From Marsupella aquatica (Eukaryota; Marchantiophyta), in assembly GCA_973895155.1 (NCBI GenBank), contig OZ316895.1, positions 5,766,001-5,830,000 on the forward strand: a DNA stretch of 64,000 nt. The letters run 5' to 3'. Shown here one piece after another: positions 1 to 13,969 of this stretch; the stretch's first letter is position 1; the number at the start of each line of letters is the position of its first letter. A model generated the notes under the pieces. It had not been told where the DNA came from. It ran no database searches and worked only from the letters and a program-made list of their open reading frames with translations. Position numbers and translations under genes: made by a program.

Positions 1-712
1 ACAAAGACTACATGGGACAAGCAACCTCCTTCTAGATGATGTATTTTGGACTTGGCATGTTGAGCACATATTTCCGTAAGGGAACAATATGTTGGGTCTT
101 GGAATGAGGCAAAAACAACACTCAAGTCCATTTGCCTCAAGTATGAAGTTATTCATGCATGCAAGAATGATTGCATCTTTTGGGAAGAGTATGTCGGTGC
201 AACCACATACCCCATCTAACACATCAAAACTTTTCATTCTAACACAATCAAAAAATTTCTTTTTGTCATAACCAGACTTTCCCATACTCCCAGCATCGGA
301 CTTTCCCATTCTTCTAGCATCATACTTTCCCATACTCCCAGCATCGGACTTTCCCATTCTCCTAACATCGGACTTTGCCATGTTAGCACAATCGGATATA
401 ATATCCGTTATTATTAACTATGGAAAGTTTCCGATCAATATTGTAACGCACATCATTTTCGTTACAAAAAACATCGGACATATCAATCAAAGTTTCTGTT
501 GAGGGATCCGATGTGTTTTCTAACGGATATGATCCATTTTTTAACGCATCGGAAAGGTTCCGTTGTCAATTATATCGGAAATGAAGATATCCAAAGCCGA
601 GAGTATGGCATATTGCCATTTTTTGATAATCGGAATTTCCGATGCTAAAAGAATCGGACGCCGATTGTTCGCAAAAATTGAGCATCGGAAATCAGTTTAA
701 TATGTACTAGTG
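1..712. mobile_element. CACTA (En/Spm)-like transposon, one terminal region
   Basis: The right boundary at 712 reads TACTAGTG, so the element begins CACTAGTA on the minus strand, the hallmark terminus of CACTA transposons. Positions 295-690 hold about a dozen TCGGA/TCCGA motifs in both orientations, which resembles the subterminal repeat clusters that CACTA transposases bind. Immediately after 712 the sequence becomes Copia gag, identical in layout to the gag at 57290, so this element is inserted in that gag. The other terminus lies left of the window. Positions 1-270 have no recognisable transposase. The superfamily call rests on the terminus and subterminal motifs; the second terminus and 3-bp target duplication cannot be seen. 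Confidence 0.6.
276..371. repeat. 48-bp tandem repeat, two units, in CACTA subterminal region
   Basis: Two consecutive 48-bp units, starting at 276 and 324, share ACTTTCCCATACTCCCAGC and each is itself two related 24-bp halves built around a CATCGGAC motif. It lies just inside the CACTA-like end and merges into the dispersed TCGGA motifs. Confidence 0.75.
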
Positions 713-1008
713 ATCCCTGACGCATAGAGCACTCCCTTCACCTGCTTCTCCCATAGCAAGTAGTCAGAGCGCCCATCATACTTTGTCACTTCATACTTGG
801 GTCCCCCAAGCTTGAAAGTCCCCATCTTCTTCTTTGGCACTACCGTGAGCTCCGGTAGTAGTACTGCTTCCTCCACCACACGCCGCACCGGTGATGGTAT
901 CGGTGTCACGTGCTCTTCCTCCTGCTCCTCTCTCTGCCCCAGAAACCTCCGCGGTGATCCTCGTGCTTCAAGTTCCACGTCTTCGAAAAACTCTTCTGAA
1001 TCACTCAT
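713..1008 (-). pseudogene. Copia gag N-terminal fragment, interrupted
   Basis: The start codon is at 1008-1006 and the frame is open to the CACTA junction at 712. The protein starts MSDSEEFFEDVELEARGSPR and is nearly identical to the N-terminus of the gag at 57582, including the acidic head and the YDGRSDYLLWEKQVKG region typical of plant Copia gag. The fragment stops about where the intact gag continues into its helical capsid-like region. It cannot be functional because the reading frame enters unrelated transposon sequence. Confidence 0.8.
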
Positions 1009-2147
1009 ATGAGAAAATCACAAAAAATGTTGTTTTTCACAACTTCTCAAAAAACTCGAAACTCAACACCGTCGCATAGCCCACAAAGCTAGGAGTCCAA
1101 TACTGAAAACCAAAATCAAAATCGAAATTTGACGGAAAAGTTATTCAAATTTCCGTCGAGGTGGGTAAAACCTTGGGAAACTCCCCCGTTTTGACCACCT
1201 CAGGGAATAACCGAAATACCAAGTACAACCCGTTGTCGGAATTGCGATGTAATTGGTGCGCCGCGTTGCCAACTTCAATGGCTACGACCTCGCCAAAAAA
1301 TAACCAAAAAAGTTACCGTTCGGCGGATGAAATCTTTGTCGGACGGTCAAAAAATAGCTCTCTGGTTTTTTGGAATATTCTATGACCCTGTACAGGCCCT
1401 GTGAGAATTTTGGAAGAACAATCGAGGGGCTGACACGTGTCCTCGAACCCCCAAAACCCCCTACCACCCTTCGTCGTCGAAATCTGGTCGCGCGCGCAGA
1501 AAATACACACGGCATAATGTACCCCTCGACACCAAACGCAAGATATCTCACTCGGGTTTTGACGAAATCAAGATCTGATTTCAGATTTGGAAACTAGACT
1601 CCGAGGCGGTGAGGATCGATATAAGAAGCACCCAAAACGAGGAAAGAACGAGGGAGAAAAAAATTGGTAAAGATGACAGATTTCTCTCAATTGCCATAGC
1701 CAATTTCGAATCAGTTTTTCAAAGAAAAAAAAATGGTACCTTGTCAACAACGAATGTTGATCAATTGCACTTGGTGTCGTCACCAAGTCCAACAAGGTAA
1801 TTGATTTTTGCTTAGCCTTCCTCTTTACATCAAAGAGCCAATCCCGGACTCAAAACAATCGTCTTGCCTCAATCTCTCCGTTGAGTCAAAACACTTGACG
1901 CTTCTCCCTCCGAGTCGATTGCCAACTTTCTTCACAAAATCCAGAACGACAAAAACTTAGATCTCTCTGCACCACGAGCTCCGTTCAGCAATTTCTTCAC
2001 ACCGTTAGAAAGCTCTTGCCCTGATCTATCCGTTGAGCCAATAAACTCCAAGTTCCATGCGACGGAACTCTGGGAAATCCACCGACACTTAACGCTGGAA
2101 AAACCGTCATGAAATCCCGTCACGAACACACGTCACCTCCCAAGCAT

Positions 2148-2159
2148 GCTCTGATACCA
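2148..2159 (-). other. Primer binding site, initiator tRNA-Met
   Basis: The minus strand reads TGGTATCAGAGC, the standard plant Copia primer site complementary to initiator tRNA-Met, two bases inside the LTR. Confidence 0.85.
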
Positions 2160-2161
2160 AT

Positions 2162-2564
2162 TGTTGAGCATAGACGACGATCGCAACGGCAAGCCCATGA
2201 ACCATCCAACGCACAATAGTCGACACAAGAAATACGTGGTTCACCTCCTTGAGGCTACGTCCACGGGAACACACAAGAGAGCTTTACTGAACTCTAAGCC
2301 CGTCGGCTATACCGAGTCTCCACAGTGTAAGCTCTCCCTATCTCTCAAGTGGCTCCATAACAATGAGCCTTGGTTCTACCTCTCCAAGCACACATGCCTC
2401 TTATGATATAGTGTGCAACTTAGTTGTACCTAACCACGTAGTTGTACCTAATCACGTAATTGTACCTAATCACGTAGTTGTACCTAACCACGTAGTTGTA
2501 CCAACCCACGTTGTTGTACCAACCACGTCATACCTAACCTAGACGTAAGAGTAAATACCCAACA
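2162..2564 (-). repeat. Copia 5' LTR (403 bp)
   Basis: It is bounded by TGTTG...CAACA and matches the 421-bp LTRs at 52667 and 58344. It is 18 bp shorter because it has one unit fewer of the 18-bp AGTTGTACCTAACCACGT-like tandem repeat (about 2422-2520). An 81-codon open frame inside it recurs in all three LTR copies and is not a gene. Confidence 0.9.
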
Positions 2565-4801
2565 AGAACATTGTCAACAATGGGTGCGCAAGTTGACTGT
2601 GCAGAATAGTTGTTGCAGCCAGGTCATCGAGGCAAGGAAGTGTCGCAGAGGCATCATCAGATCCAATCTCTTCGAGGGTGTGATTGATCCCACGGTTGAT
2701 GCAAAAGTGTAGTCCAAGCAAAACCTAGTGAGAAGTGTTGCACTGCCCTTGGGTAGGGCTATTATGGCACCATGAGGGGCTGCTGAAGAGCATTTGTCAA
2801 CATAGCAAGCAAGGGATGAAAGGAAGGGCAGGGCTGCGTGCGGTGGGCAAAGGGAGGCAAAGGCGAGGGAGTTGCATTTGTTTTCCTTTTCCCTCTCTCT
2901 CCTCTCCTCTAGAAATGATCCCCCTCCATGCATGGACACAGGGCTGGGAGGCGGACCATCACGGTAGTGTAGGCCTGGCCCGTGCAATGGCGGGCGCCGT
3001 GAGGAGATTGGACAGATTTTAGGATGGGTCTAGGGTCGAACAAATAGTGAACAAATAACAGACCCATCATTCAACATCTAATGTTCTTCGTGTTCATAAG
3101 TCAACTTATAAATAGATTAGAAAACTTTTGGCAAAACTACATGCTATAGTGCTTGATAATAGATTAGTTCAACACATAATATGTTTTACTACTCACAAAA
3201 CTATTTTGCGGTACGGTTACTTTATTATCGTTGCAATCAAAGGCAATTAATATGCTCTGAAATAACTGTTCTGCAGGTGCACTTACTTCGGTATCCTTGC
3301 AATCAAAGGCCATTGAAATATTCCGAAAGGTCACGAGTTCACTGTCCAAATATACGGTATTATACGCATAGAGCATAATAAGTCAGCTTCGAGTATATCG
3401 AAATTCCGTACCTCTTTACTTTATCAGACATAATTTTATCTCTCGAGCTCCGGATTCCAGCTTAATTTATTCCTATTTAATTTTGTTCTGCACTGCACAG
3501 AATAATTTATTCCTGTTTAATGTCGTTCTGCAGTGCACAGATCGGTACCGAGTGTGCAAAGGGTGCTGCCAACCTCCCTCATTGGATCACAGCTTGGGAG
3601 ATTCCTCTCGCCTTTGCATTCTGTTTCGAGATGCAGACGAGCCTTTCATCGAGATGCAGACGAGGCTTTCATCGAGATTATCATGCATTCTCGATTTGGT
3701 ACGCATGTGTAAGACTTCTTCCATGGATGTGGCTCTATTATCGGACTGATTGGATGATCGAGAATTACAATGATGACTGTTTGGGTTGGCGTTGTATCAA
3801 GTGCAGATTTGGGTTATAATCGTGACGTCTGGCATGATCGAGTCTTCAAATTCCAAAGGCAGGTCATTTGCATGAACTCATCGTCAGTAATGTCTATATA
3901 ATTTCATATTACTACCGATCGAATACTTCGTTGTCTGTTTAGAGTTCATAGGTGATCCCTTACATGTCGAGCATCTCATTTCAAGCTAAGAAAAGTGTTC
4001 ACGAGCTTCTCTCACGGATTGGTGGAACGGGAAGAACATAACATTATGGCGGAGAACAATACATTTAAAACTACAAAACAAAACGACGGGACGTAAAACA
4101 AGCATGCTTCCGTTCCACACACATTTCCAATGTTTACTAATACAAGCATCCCAATTGTTTCTGTCGTCTGACCATTCCTTTTCATGATCTAGGAAGTTAA
4201 GCCAAGTTGAGCTCCTGTAGAAAGATGCTGAGTGGAAAACTTTGTTCCAAGCTACCACGATTTCGATTACCACGGTGATAGCTCCCCTGCTTGCAGACTC
4301 TCGAGTTGCGGGAAGAAAATTTTCACGAACCAAATTTTTCGTTTATCACACGCAAACTCTACTCTACCACATAGAGCAAGATATGCGTTGCCGGATTGAA
4401 GATCTTTGACATGCTCACATAGTTATTTCATCATACGCGAACTCTCATGGTGCAAAATATCAGGGTTATGTCCCCGATCTCACCTACAAATTCCACGTCG
4501 TCACCAGATTCTCTCCAATCCAGTCTTGAAAAGAGGCGTCAAGAACCAGACTTACTGTCTGCTGTAGGTATGATGAAAGATCCTGAAGAGTTTCCTGTCG
4601 AAAACCCAAGCTAGCCCACTGAAGAAGGGAAAATAGAACCTCTCAGCAGAAACCTGCTTTCACTGAGCGTTTGCAGCGAACGCACTGTGATGTGATAAAC
4701 TGGTGAATCTATCCTTACGCAAGTGTTTTAATCTCGGTCTCCCCGTAGCTAATAATGACCTGCTCTATGCTAAGTTGGTGGCAACTCTAGCACTCACTCA
4801 T
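2565..4801. other. Non-coding interval
   Basis: No supported gene. A short tandem duplication of a GATGCAGACGAG(C/G)CTTTCATCGA-type unit lies at about 3630-3675. The open frames here (for example the minus-strand frame at 3986-4333) lack recognisable domains. The last few hundred bases before 4802 should include the 3' untranslated region of the GAPDH gene. Confidence 0.5.
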
Positions 4802-6166
<1,365 letters not shown>

Positions 6167-6387
6167 TCAAAAGTTGAAGGAGCAAAACGAGACTTCACTG
6201 ATAATACGAGAGCTAAAGAGACGAAAGAGAGGAAGAGGAGAGATCTAGATTGACCGCTGGAGTTCGCTCTCTTGGCTGAAAGTGGGCTCGATCGACGGAT
6301 TCGCCTAGAGAGCGAGAATCATGCAGGAGGAATGGCTCGAAGGTCGGAAGTGTTGAACAGGATTGGACAGGGGCAGAGCAGAGGGGC

Positions 6388-6452
6388 GCGAGAATGGTGC
6401 CAAGTAAGTACAGAAGCAGCAGGCGCGAGGGCGAGAAACGTGCCAAGTAAGT
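6388..6452 (-). promoter_or_regulatory. Repeated motif in GAPCp upstream region
   Basis: A 22-bp motif containing GTGCCAAGTAAGT occurs twice in direct orientation (6388-6409 and 6431-6452), about 260-330 bp upstream of the GAPCp start codon. A CCAAT pentamer (minus strand, about 6361-6365) lies between the motif and the gene. Duplicated short motifs at this distance suggest transcription-factor sites, but no function is shown by the sequence. Confidence 0.3.
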
Positions 6453-6539
6453 CGACATGGACGCGGCGATACTGGCGAGGAGGGGTACGTTGTCATTATA
6501 CGGGAGTGGGTATGTTCCCCTAGGAATTGTAGTAAGGGT

Positions 6540-7400
6540 GGCTCAGCAAATTAATGTAGGGGGCACTGTCTTGTGGTTTTTTTTCTAAGCAAGGTGGAGG
6601 GCCCTCCTTTCACTTCTTTTTTGGAGGGCCGTTTGTTCCACTTCTTGTCTTAACGAGTGTCTCTAATACCAGGGTGCGTATTGGCAGGTTCCCTTTGTAA
6701 GCGTCGGTGGCTTACGAATGTAGGGGCAATTGTGATGTTTTTCAGTCCCGTTAGTAAAGGTCCGTGGCTTAGGAATGTAGGGGTATTTGTGAATTTTTTT
6801 CACACTAAGCAAAGTGGATGGTCCTCGTTTCACTTCTTTTCGGTAGTTCTTACAGTTCTTGTTCTAAAGAGTGTCTCTGATACCTGTGTGTGTGTGTGTG
6901 TGTGTGTGAGCAGGGCTTTATTCCCTTTAAATTTGTATTAAGGGCCGGTCCATGGCATTACATGGTATACGGGCACTTGTGACTTCTTGCACTGAAGCAA
7001 ATTGAAGCGCCCCATCTTCCAGTCCTTTTTTGGAGGGCCACTTCTGCCACTTCTTGTTCTTAAAACTGCCCCTAAATTCTTTTGTGGAGTGCCATTCATG
7101 TCACTTGTCCTTCTCAAACCGCCACTAGCCATATAAAAGAGAGAAGTGTCCACGACTCCTCCCTTTATCACTTTTCTCTCCAGTTCCATATTGCTCCACA
7201 AACTCAACAAAGGATACTATTTATGGTGAAACCTGGTGTAACCAGGTTTTTGTCATGGCTAGTACTTGTGGTTTAAGACTAGCTGTAATAGTCCCTCTCC
7301 TTCCAATTCGTTTTCTAAGAGCCAGAACCCTTTTGTGGAGTGCAATTCATGTCACTTGTCCTTCCAATCCTTTTTCTAAGAGCCATTTCTGCCCTTTTCT
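6540..7400. repeat. Degenerate tandem repeats with (TG)12 microsatellite
   Basis: Blocks such as GGAGGGCC...CACTTCTTGTTCTTA and AGGAATGTAGGGG recur at irregular spacing of roughly 100-200 bp through this stretch. A (TG)12 microsatellite is at 6885-6908. Part of 6478-6545 (GTTGTCATTATACGGGA... GGAATTGTAGTAA) is repeated in diverged form at 8024-8092, so the area grew by local duplication. Confidence 0.5.
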
Positions 7401-9640
7401 TGTTTTTAGGACTACCTCAATCTAATACCTGTGCATGTACACAAGAAGTGCTCCCTGTACCAGAACTCCCCATGCATTTCTCTATTCACAAGCATAGTCA
7501 GTCTAAATATCAAATTTTCTTGTTACCAGAGAACATATGGCCTACAGTTTCATTCTACTGAGTAAGTCATGAATAATAGTAGTGGATCACAAATTAAAGC
7601 TAAAATACCGGTGCTTAGGAAGAAAAAAAAGTACAATGAAAGGAAAGGAAAGAAAAAGAGGTCCAAAGAGATTATTGACATTGCTCTTCGCTACTTGTAG
7701 AGGGAGGGCAACTCTTAGTTTAAGTTCTTGTATGAGATTAGTTAGATTCACAAGGAACCTTAGTATGCGTTTAATTGTGTTCTTATATGAGATTAGCTTG
7801 CTCTTCTAGGAATCACAAATAATACAGGTGTCAAAACTCTTCCATCATTCAACTGTAAAAAGTAATAGGGGAGGTTTGAGGCTGATCGGTTTGCATGCAA
7901 GAGGCTGGTTACATAAACATCCTTGCCCTTTGGTTGTCCTCAGGGTCCTTCTTGAAAGCCCCCTTCCCGGGACCACTGTTAAATAGATCATCACCACTTG
8001 TCAAGGACGTGACTGTTCCAGCAAGGTGGGGTTCGTGTTCATTATATGGGATTCATTTGTTCTAGCAGGAATTATAGTAATAAGCAATAGGGGGATTTGA
8101 GGTCAGTCGCTGGCAGGCACTTGCAAGGACATTTGCATGTGCAATTTCTAATTTGGGTGTCAATCCCATATAATCCCAATTCTAATTTGGTACTCACCGT
8201 ATGCAATCAGAAAAATATATTTTCACATTATTTTGGCCAAAGCTTTATAAAACATTACAAGTAACTCTGTTTACAACACAAACATAGAGAGTATATCTTA
8301 TTGTATATCTTTTATAAAGTAAAGTAGGTCATAATATTTTAAATCATAATATTTGTAGAAAATTATCTCTGGAAATGCACCAACAATTTGCTTACACCCT
8401 TGTTTACACATTGCCCAGTGGTTCCCTTCATTCTATGCTGATTGTTTACATACTGTTGAAGGCTATAGGTTGAATGAGGGATCCAAATGCATAGGATTGG
8501 GGCTCGTCAAGGAATGAAAGGATGGATGTGGCAGCATAAAGTCCCAGGAGCTGTGGGGTGCTCGTCGCCAGGGGATTGAAATGTGACCTTATGCTCCACT
8601 TTCAATTCGATCCTCATTTGCTCCAATTCCAATGAAGTTTGTCATGCACCATGTACTTGCAATTAGCCTTTTGGAAAACCACAAACTTTAACTTATGTAC
8701 CACCAACCTAGTCGGCGGGTTACAAAGTGGGTTACAAAATCCAGGCCAAACCAACACCTAACCCATTGGCCCCCTACACAACAAAATATGTAAATCATGA
8801 CTAAAATACTAATACAAACCCCCAAAGTAGGTATAGGGTTGTCCATTACATTTTTTGAGTGCAATCATTGCCCCTCCCTGGACCTGTATCCCACTTTCAT
8901 CAGTGAGAGAAGGTTTGGCACCTCCAACTTTGTAGTAACCAGGTCCTTGTGAAATTGAAAGTACCACCTCCTGCCTCCCTGGGACCACATCCCTATTTTC
9001 TATCTCCCTGAGGTATGGAGGTATAGTCCCATGAAACTCCTATATGGTGAATCCATCTTCCAGTATTTTGTCTTATTCAAACTTCTTTTCTTGTGTATTT
9101 TAATTCAATGTGTCTTACCATGGTGCATCCCTTGTATACTTTAGATTTTGAATTTAATCTGGCACCCTCTAAATTTATCAATCTTTGCTATACTTTTGAT
9201 CATTCACCCTTTAACAAAGCTCATGGAAGTTCTAGCCCTTAGTGAAAGAAAAAATGATCTAATTAAAGTGTACTCCTCATGTCTTTAAGTTCTACTCATG
9301 GTTTTGTGTCCTAAATTTATGGTTTTAATTCATTTGAGTGTCATTACCTAAAATAAGTACATAAGTATCTTTAATGGTGTATAATATGTGCAAGACCCAA
9401 TACCATAGACTTAGATTTTTCCTGTTCATTATTACTTTTCTTTATATGTGTATTTTTATTCTTGTACCTTATGTGCACAACTTTTCAATGTCACGCTTCC
9501 TAATCAATGTACTATTTATATTTTCCATAAAAAAGTAGATCACTTGTATTTCACTAAAAAACTTAAACTTTTTACTAGAGGACAAAATAACTTTTCATGT
9601 TCCAGGATGAGTATGCTATATCCCAAGGACTGCTGGTCAT
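7401..9640. other. Non-coding, AT-rich interval
   Basis: No supported gene or RNA. Two diverged copies of a sequence around AATAGGGG(G/A)...TTTGAGG occur at about 7863 and 8083, continuing the local duplication pattern from 6.5 kb. Confidence 0.5.
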
Positions 9641-9652
9641 TGTTCAAGAAAT

Positions 9653-10024
9653 GAAGGTGTACCTCCTGGACTGTCCTTGTTGCACCTTGCTTTTCCTTAG
9701 GGCCATTTGCAAGAGCGTCCCCGTAATTGCACATCAAAAACCGCCAACATCTAGAAAAACAAGTACTGATTTAAACAAAATAATTGGCTTATCATGGTAT
9801 GGAGTTACATAGTACATCATATGTTGTCACATATGGATGTGCAATTAGGGGGGAGGCTTCGCAAGAGCCGTCTCTCATCGTGACCATCTGTTGGACCCTT
9901 CCTGGCTCGATGGACCAACGGTAAAGAGGGAGGATTCGCTCGACCGACCCAAGGATAAAGAGGTAGGGTCAGGGACTGCAGGTTCATTCTTCGAGGTACG
10001 AAGGTGTACCTCCTGGACTGTCCT
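9653..10024. repeat. Direct repeat pair, 25 bp
   Basis: The identical 25-mer containing GGTGTACCTCCTGGACTGTC occurs at 9653-9677 and 10000-10024, about 350 bp apart. The intervening sequence has no recognised gene. A 129-codon minus-strand frame (9817-10206) has a hydrophobic stretch near its start but no known domain, and I do not call it. Confidence 0.6.
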
Positions 10025-10434
10025 CTTTGCCTTCGGATACAGGCAGGGTCCTTTGTGAAGACCAGAATGATGGGCTCCTCACACTGCAAAAAGGTTTTTT
10101 CGTTGCTGTCGTCTGCAGCTACAGTAGACGTCAATGCCACGGCCCAAATGACGATGATGCTTCTGCAAGTCTGCATGATTTCCTCCGCAAGGCGATTGTT
10201 CGGCACGAAGCTTGATAGAAGGTGATTCAGGTATTTTTCCGCACTGTTTTGGTTTTGTTTTGGGCATGATTCTGATTTGGGCCCTAGTCTGCAGCTTCTG
10301 CAATCGTTCTTCTCCTTGCTCTTCTTCTTCTTCCTCCGCAGCCTTTTTATTTATACATGATTTCTTAAGTGGCACCGTTTCTTTCGGGGATAATGCTGGT
10401 CAGGCCTCTGTACATTCTGCAATGATATATGTTC

Positions 10435-10738
10435 TTTCAATTTTTCTTTGTTCACCAAGTTCAACACAAAACCATAAATCATTTCCACACAGGATTGCCA
10501 AGCATTTGGTTTCAAGTGTCCTCCATTGAGGGTGACAAAATACTCTGTATATTCTGAATTCAATAGAGTTTTTTTTTCTTTCTTTCTTCGTCCACCAAGT
10601 TCAGCACAAAATCATAAATCATTTCCACACAGGATTGCCGAGCATTTGCTACTCAATGTCCTCCATTCAGGATGACAAAATACTCTGTATATTCTGCAAT
10701 TCAATAGACTCTTTCTTTCTTTCTTTCTTTCGCAACGT
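10435..10738. repeat. Tandem duplication, about 143-bp period
   Basis: Two adjacent copies share CACAAAA(C/T)CATAAATCATTT and GACAAAATACTCTGTATATT. Each copy is followed or preceded by a (TTTC)n microsatellite (about 10570-10590 and 10711-10731), which may have mediated unequal exchange. Confidence 0.75.
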
Positions 10739-13700
10739 TTTAATTGATGTTTGCCGGTCAGTATTGTGCTTTCTTACTTTTGGTATTGCACGCTACATTC
10801 AATGCAATTGCTGCAGAGAATTGTAAAGGGAAAAAAATCCACGAATGTCACATTGAATGGATCTTTTGCAGGAAGTTGTGGGGAGAGCAGATTTTGATTT
10901 ATCTTCCGTATCCGGATTTGAGTTTCAATGCTTCCGTGCCCATGAGATTGGCATAGAATCCGAGAAGATTCGGATAAACCTTAAGGTACGGATTCTATTC
11001 GACGAATTCTGGACATGCAGTTGTAATATGGGCTGCAAACAGTATTAGTCTCGGAATTGAATTCGTCAATTTCATTGAATGTACATGGATATGACAGATC
11101 ACTCTGTGGGATCGAGTCTCGATCCACTGGAAAGCTCAGCTGCTGAACGTTGAGAGAGAACGTTGGCCAGCACGGTTTAGGTAACTGGCATAACTAAACC
11201 TTGAGGGAGGGTTTTGGAGAGTGGAGAGATGGTCTTACGTCAAAACTTCATCACTTCTTCACTGTGCCTGTATCTTGGATCGAGTTTGCTGATATTAAAG
11301 AGGTGAGAAATTCATATGACATGGTAAGACTGGGCTGACTAAACCTTGAGGAAGGGTTTTTGGGTGAAGCGGGGTAGTAAAGAGATGGTGACATTACATC
11401 AAAACATCGTCTATTATACAGTATGCCACTATCTTACTCCGAGTTTGCAGATCATAAAAGCAGCAAGAAATCCATATACTACTTCCACTGTACTGGAGCC
11501 ACAATAGAAGCCAGAAGCATATTTGTTCCACACTCCTGCAGACGTCAGTCCTGACCTTGTGCCTCGGCGGCCCACATGGCCGCCTTTGCCTCAGGGCCGA
11601 TCCTGACAGGCAAGCGGGCAATACTGTGTTCAACATCGAACTCTGGCCTACGCTTCATTGTGAGAAGTGTCGAATCTTGCGCTCTTGGGGTCAGCGAATG
11701 GACAATGAGACAATCCTCCAGGTGGTCCCAAATCTCGGCTCGGATGTCGGGGTTCCTCGGCTTGCTGCCTTGCTGGACTCTCTCCTACAGTCCTGCCAGG
11801 TCTACATAACACGCAATGCCAATCGTTGTCCCTTATATATTATAAAGAAAATATCGCTCACCCTCGTGAACGAATCCCGGAAAAAGAGGAAGGGCCCATG
11901 TTATCTTGTGCCTCGGCCTGGGCAGAAAGAAAATTGGCCCAAGCACTGAAGACAATGATGAGGGAGCAAAAGAGCCAGATTACGGTAGATCGTCCTATGC
12001 ACATGTTGTGTAGAGTGCTGAGCAGCAACCACCTAAGGATGATCAACACGTTGAGCATCTTCAGCGACTTTGCTCGGCTCATGTTTACGGACTCTGTTTT
12101 AGAGACCCCGAAAATAGTGTGCTCGCGGGGCTCATATTTTTCAGACTGATTTAGAGACCCCGAAAATAATGGACTCGCATCCTTTTCACGGTGCACCTCC
12201 ATCCATCCTTAGTTGTGGACCAGGCGGGAAAGTTTCCATCCTGATGTGACTTTCTCATCATGAGTGACATGTCGTGGGTGGAAGACCGCCAGTCGATATG
12301 TGGGAGCGTTTCGCAGCTGCCGAGAGAGACGGCCAATACTGCCAAATGTAGTCCCATTTGGTTGGCCTCCCACCATTTAAAGATACTGGGTGACAGTGGG
12401 GAGCTTTGCCTGGAAAACGTGGGTACCAAAAAAGATGGAAGTTACTTACCTTTTCCAGCCACACCTATCACAAAAACTACTGTACCTTTTCCAAGCCTGG
12501 AGATGCTTATTAGTAGATTATTTGTTTAGTTGGGAAACTAAGATATTGGGCACTTCCTGCTGTGGGTAAGCAAATAGCTGGATTAGATCTATGAACACTT
12601 ATCAGATTGATGTGTCATTGAGCTAATAAGAACAGAGCACTTCTTAATTACGTGCGCCATGCATACGTTTGTTTTAGTTGCATGCGCCACAAGCCACCTC
12701 CCTACTCGTAGATGTTGCACATTTCATTACGGAAAGATCCGTATTTAATGTATTAAGAAAAGTGCGCTAGGAGTCCAGATGGCACTTCCCGCAATGTTTT
12801 CGGTAAACTTTACACGCAGAAAGGATTGGGACGAAAGGTGTGCCGGTGCCACTGAGTGAAGGTTTCTTCTCAGATTGGGCATCTGCATTAATTCCGTATG
12901 ATCGTCGATCCTTCGCTTTCTTTACAGGGGAAGTGGGGACGCAGTCATCCATTTACACCTGGATAAGCACATACCAGTGACCAAAAGACGGTGAAAGGAA
13001 AACCTGACGATAGTAGTGCCAAATGGTTCTCAAGGGTCATCAGAAAGTACATTTGAACCGCAGCAAGAAAGAAGGGCCAATGCATGGAGTACAGCACTCA
13101 AGCTGGCAGCGGTTGGGCTGGCTTTTAGTGGGCTCCCCTAGCTGAAAGCAAACGCGGACCTTGTCACGGGGCCAACTGGTCGGATTGACACGGAGGTGCG
13201 CTCCTCTCCAACATACAAGTTCCCAGCCTGGGTACGATCTCTGCGACGTCTCGTGCTGGTCACAGTTAGCTCCGTTCCATGTTGTCCAGCCACATTCTTG
13301 CCACGCCGGCGAAGGGACTACAGTACTCGAGATTGATCAACTCTTTGGCCTAGATCCTTACGTACCTCGTACCATCTACACGCAAGGGAGACTCAGTAAG
13401 CCTCGCGCCTTAAAATTTCAGTTTCTAGTGGGTGGATTGTGTTTTGATGACTAGAGTCTCGGAGAGATTGAATTTTCTACTTTCTCATCTGTTGTGTTCC
13501 AGTTGGAAAGATCGGCAAATCGGGCGGCAAATTAGCCTGTTCGAGGCTGTTTTGTATGACTGTGATGTTTTGGAACAACTGTAATCGAATGTGTTCGGGT
13601 ATTCTTAATCGCAAACTCATCGATATTCAGCGCTGACGGAATTTCTCGGTTCTTTCAACACGGCTAGTTTGCAATAATTATTGATCTAGTCTTGTCCAAC

Positions 13701-13969
13701 AGTAGAAACTCCGTCCTTGGCTCATCCTTTGATTGCATAGGATGACAGCTCACGAGCCTTGGATATAATCAGATGCACGAAAGCAAACCGATGCCGACAG
13801 ATACTGATGATGGCGCAAAAGTGCTAACTCCTTAATACCCTCGAGATTGAACTCGCTGGTTCTAATAATTTAACTACAACTGTGGGAATTCCTGAATTTT
13901 GTTGAGCTCTGTACATATTAAGTGATCCCTTACTGTCCATTGATGGGGAATTTCTTACGGTAGATAGCA
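10739..13969. other. Non-coding interval with tandem duplications
   Basis: There is a tandem duplication of about 145 bp at roughly 11190-11480 (shared ACTAAACCTTGAGG and CGAGTTTGC) and another of about 62 bp at 12090-12180 (shared TTTAGAGACCCCGAAAATA). The minus strand is open from 11784 to 11545 (80 codons, no start codon) with plausible amino-acid composition but no recognised domain. No gene is supported. Confidence 0.45.

Larger units (their letters stand above)
713..2564 (-). mobile_element. Ty1/Copia retrotransposon, 5' part (copy 1)
   Basis: Read on the minus strand this is a 5' LTR (2564-2162), primer binding site (2159-2148), untranslated leader, and the first about 98 codons of gag. 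It is the same family as the complete element at 52667-58764. The gag is cut at 712 by the CACTA-like element, so the remainder of this Copia presumably lies beyond the left edge of the window. The leader differs structurally from the complete copy: 1103-1738 has no counterpart there, while about 230 bp found at 57862-58100 are absent here. Confidence 0.85.

Noticed and set aside
2161-2406. 81-codon frame repeated at 52666 and 58343
   Set aside because: It is LTR sequence shared by three Copia LTRs, not a gene family.
9817-10206. 129-codon minus-strand frame with hydrophobic N-terminal part
   Set aside because: Overlaps several plus-strand frames of equal quality, no recognised family or splice context.
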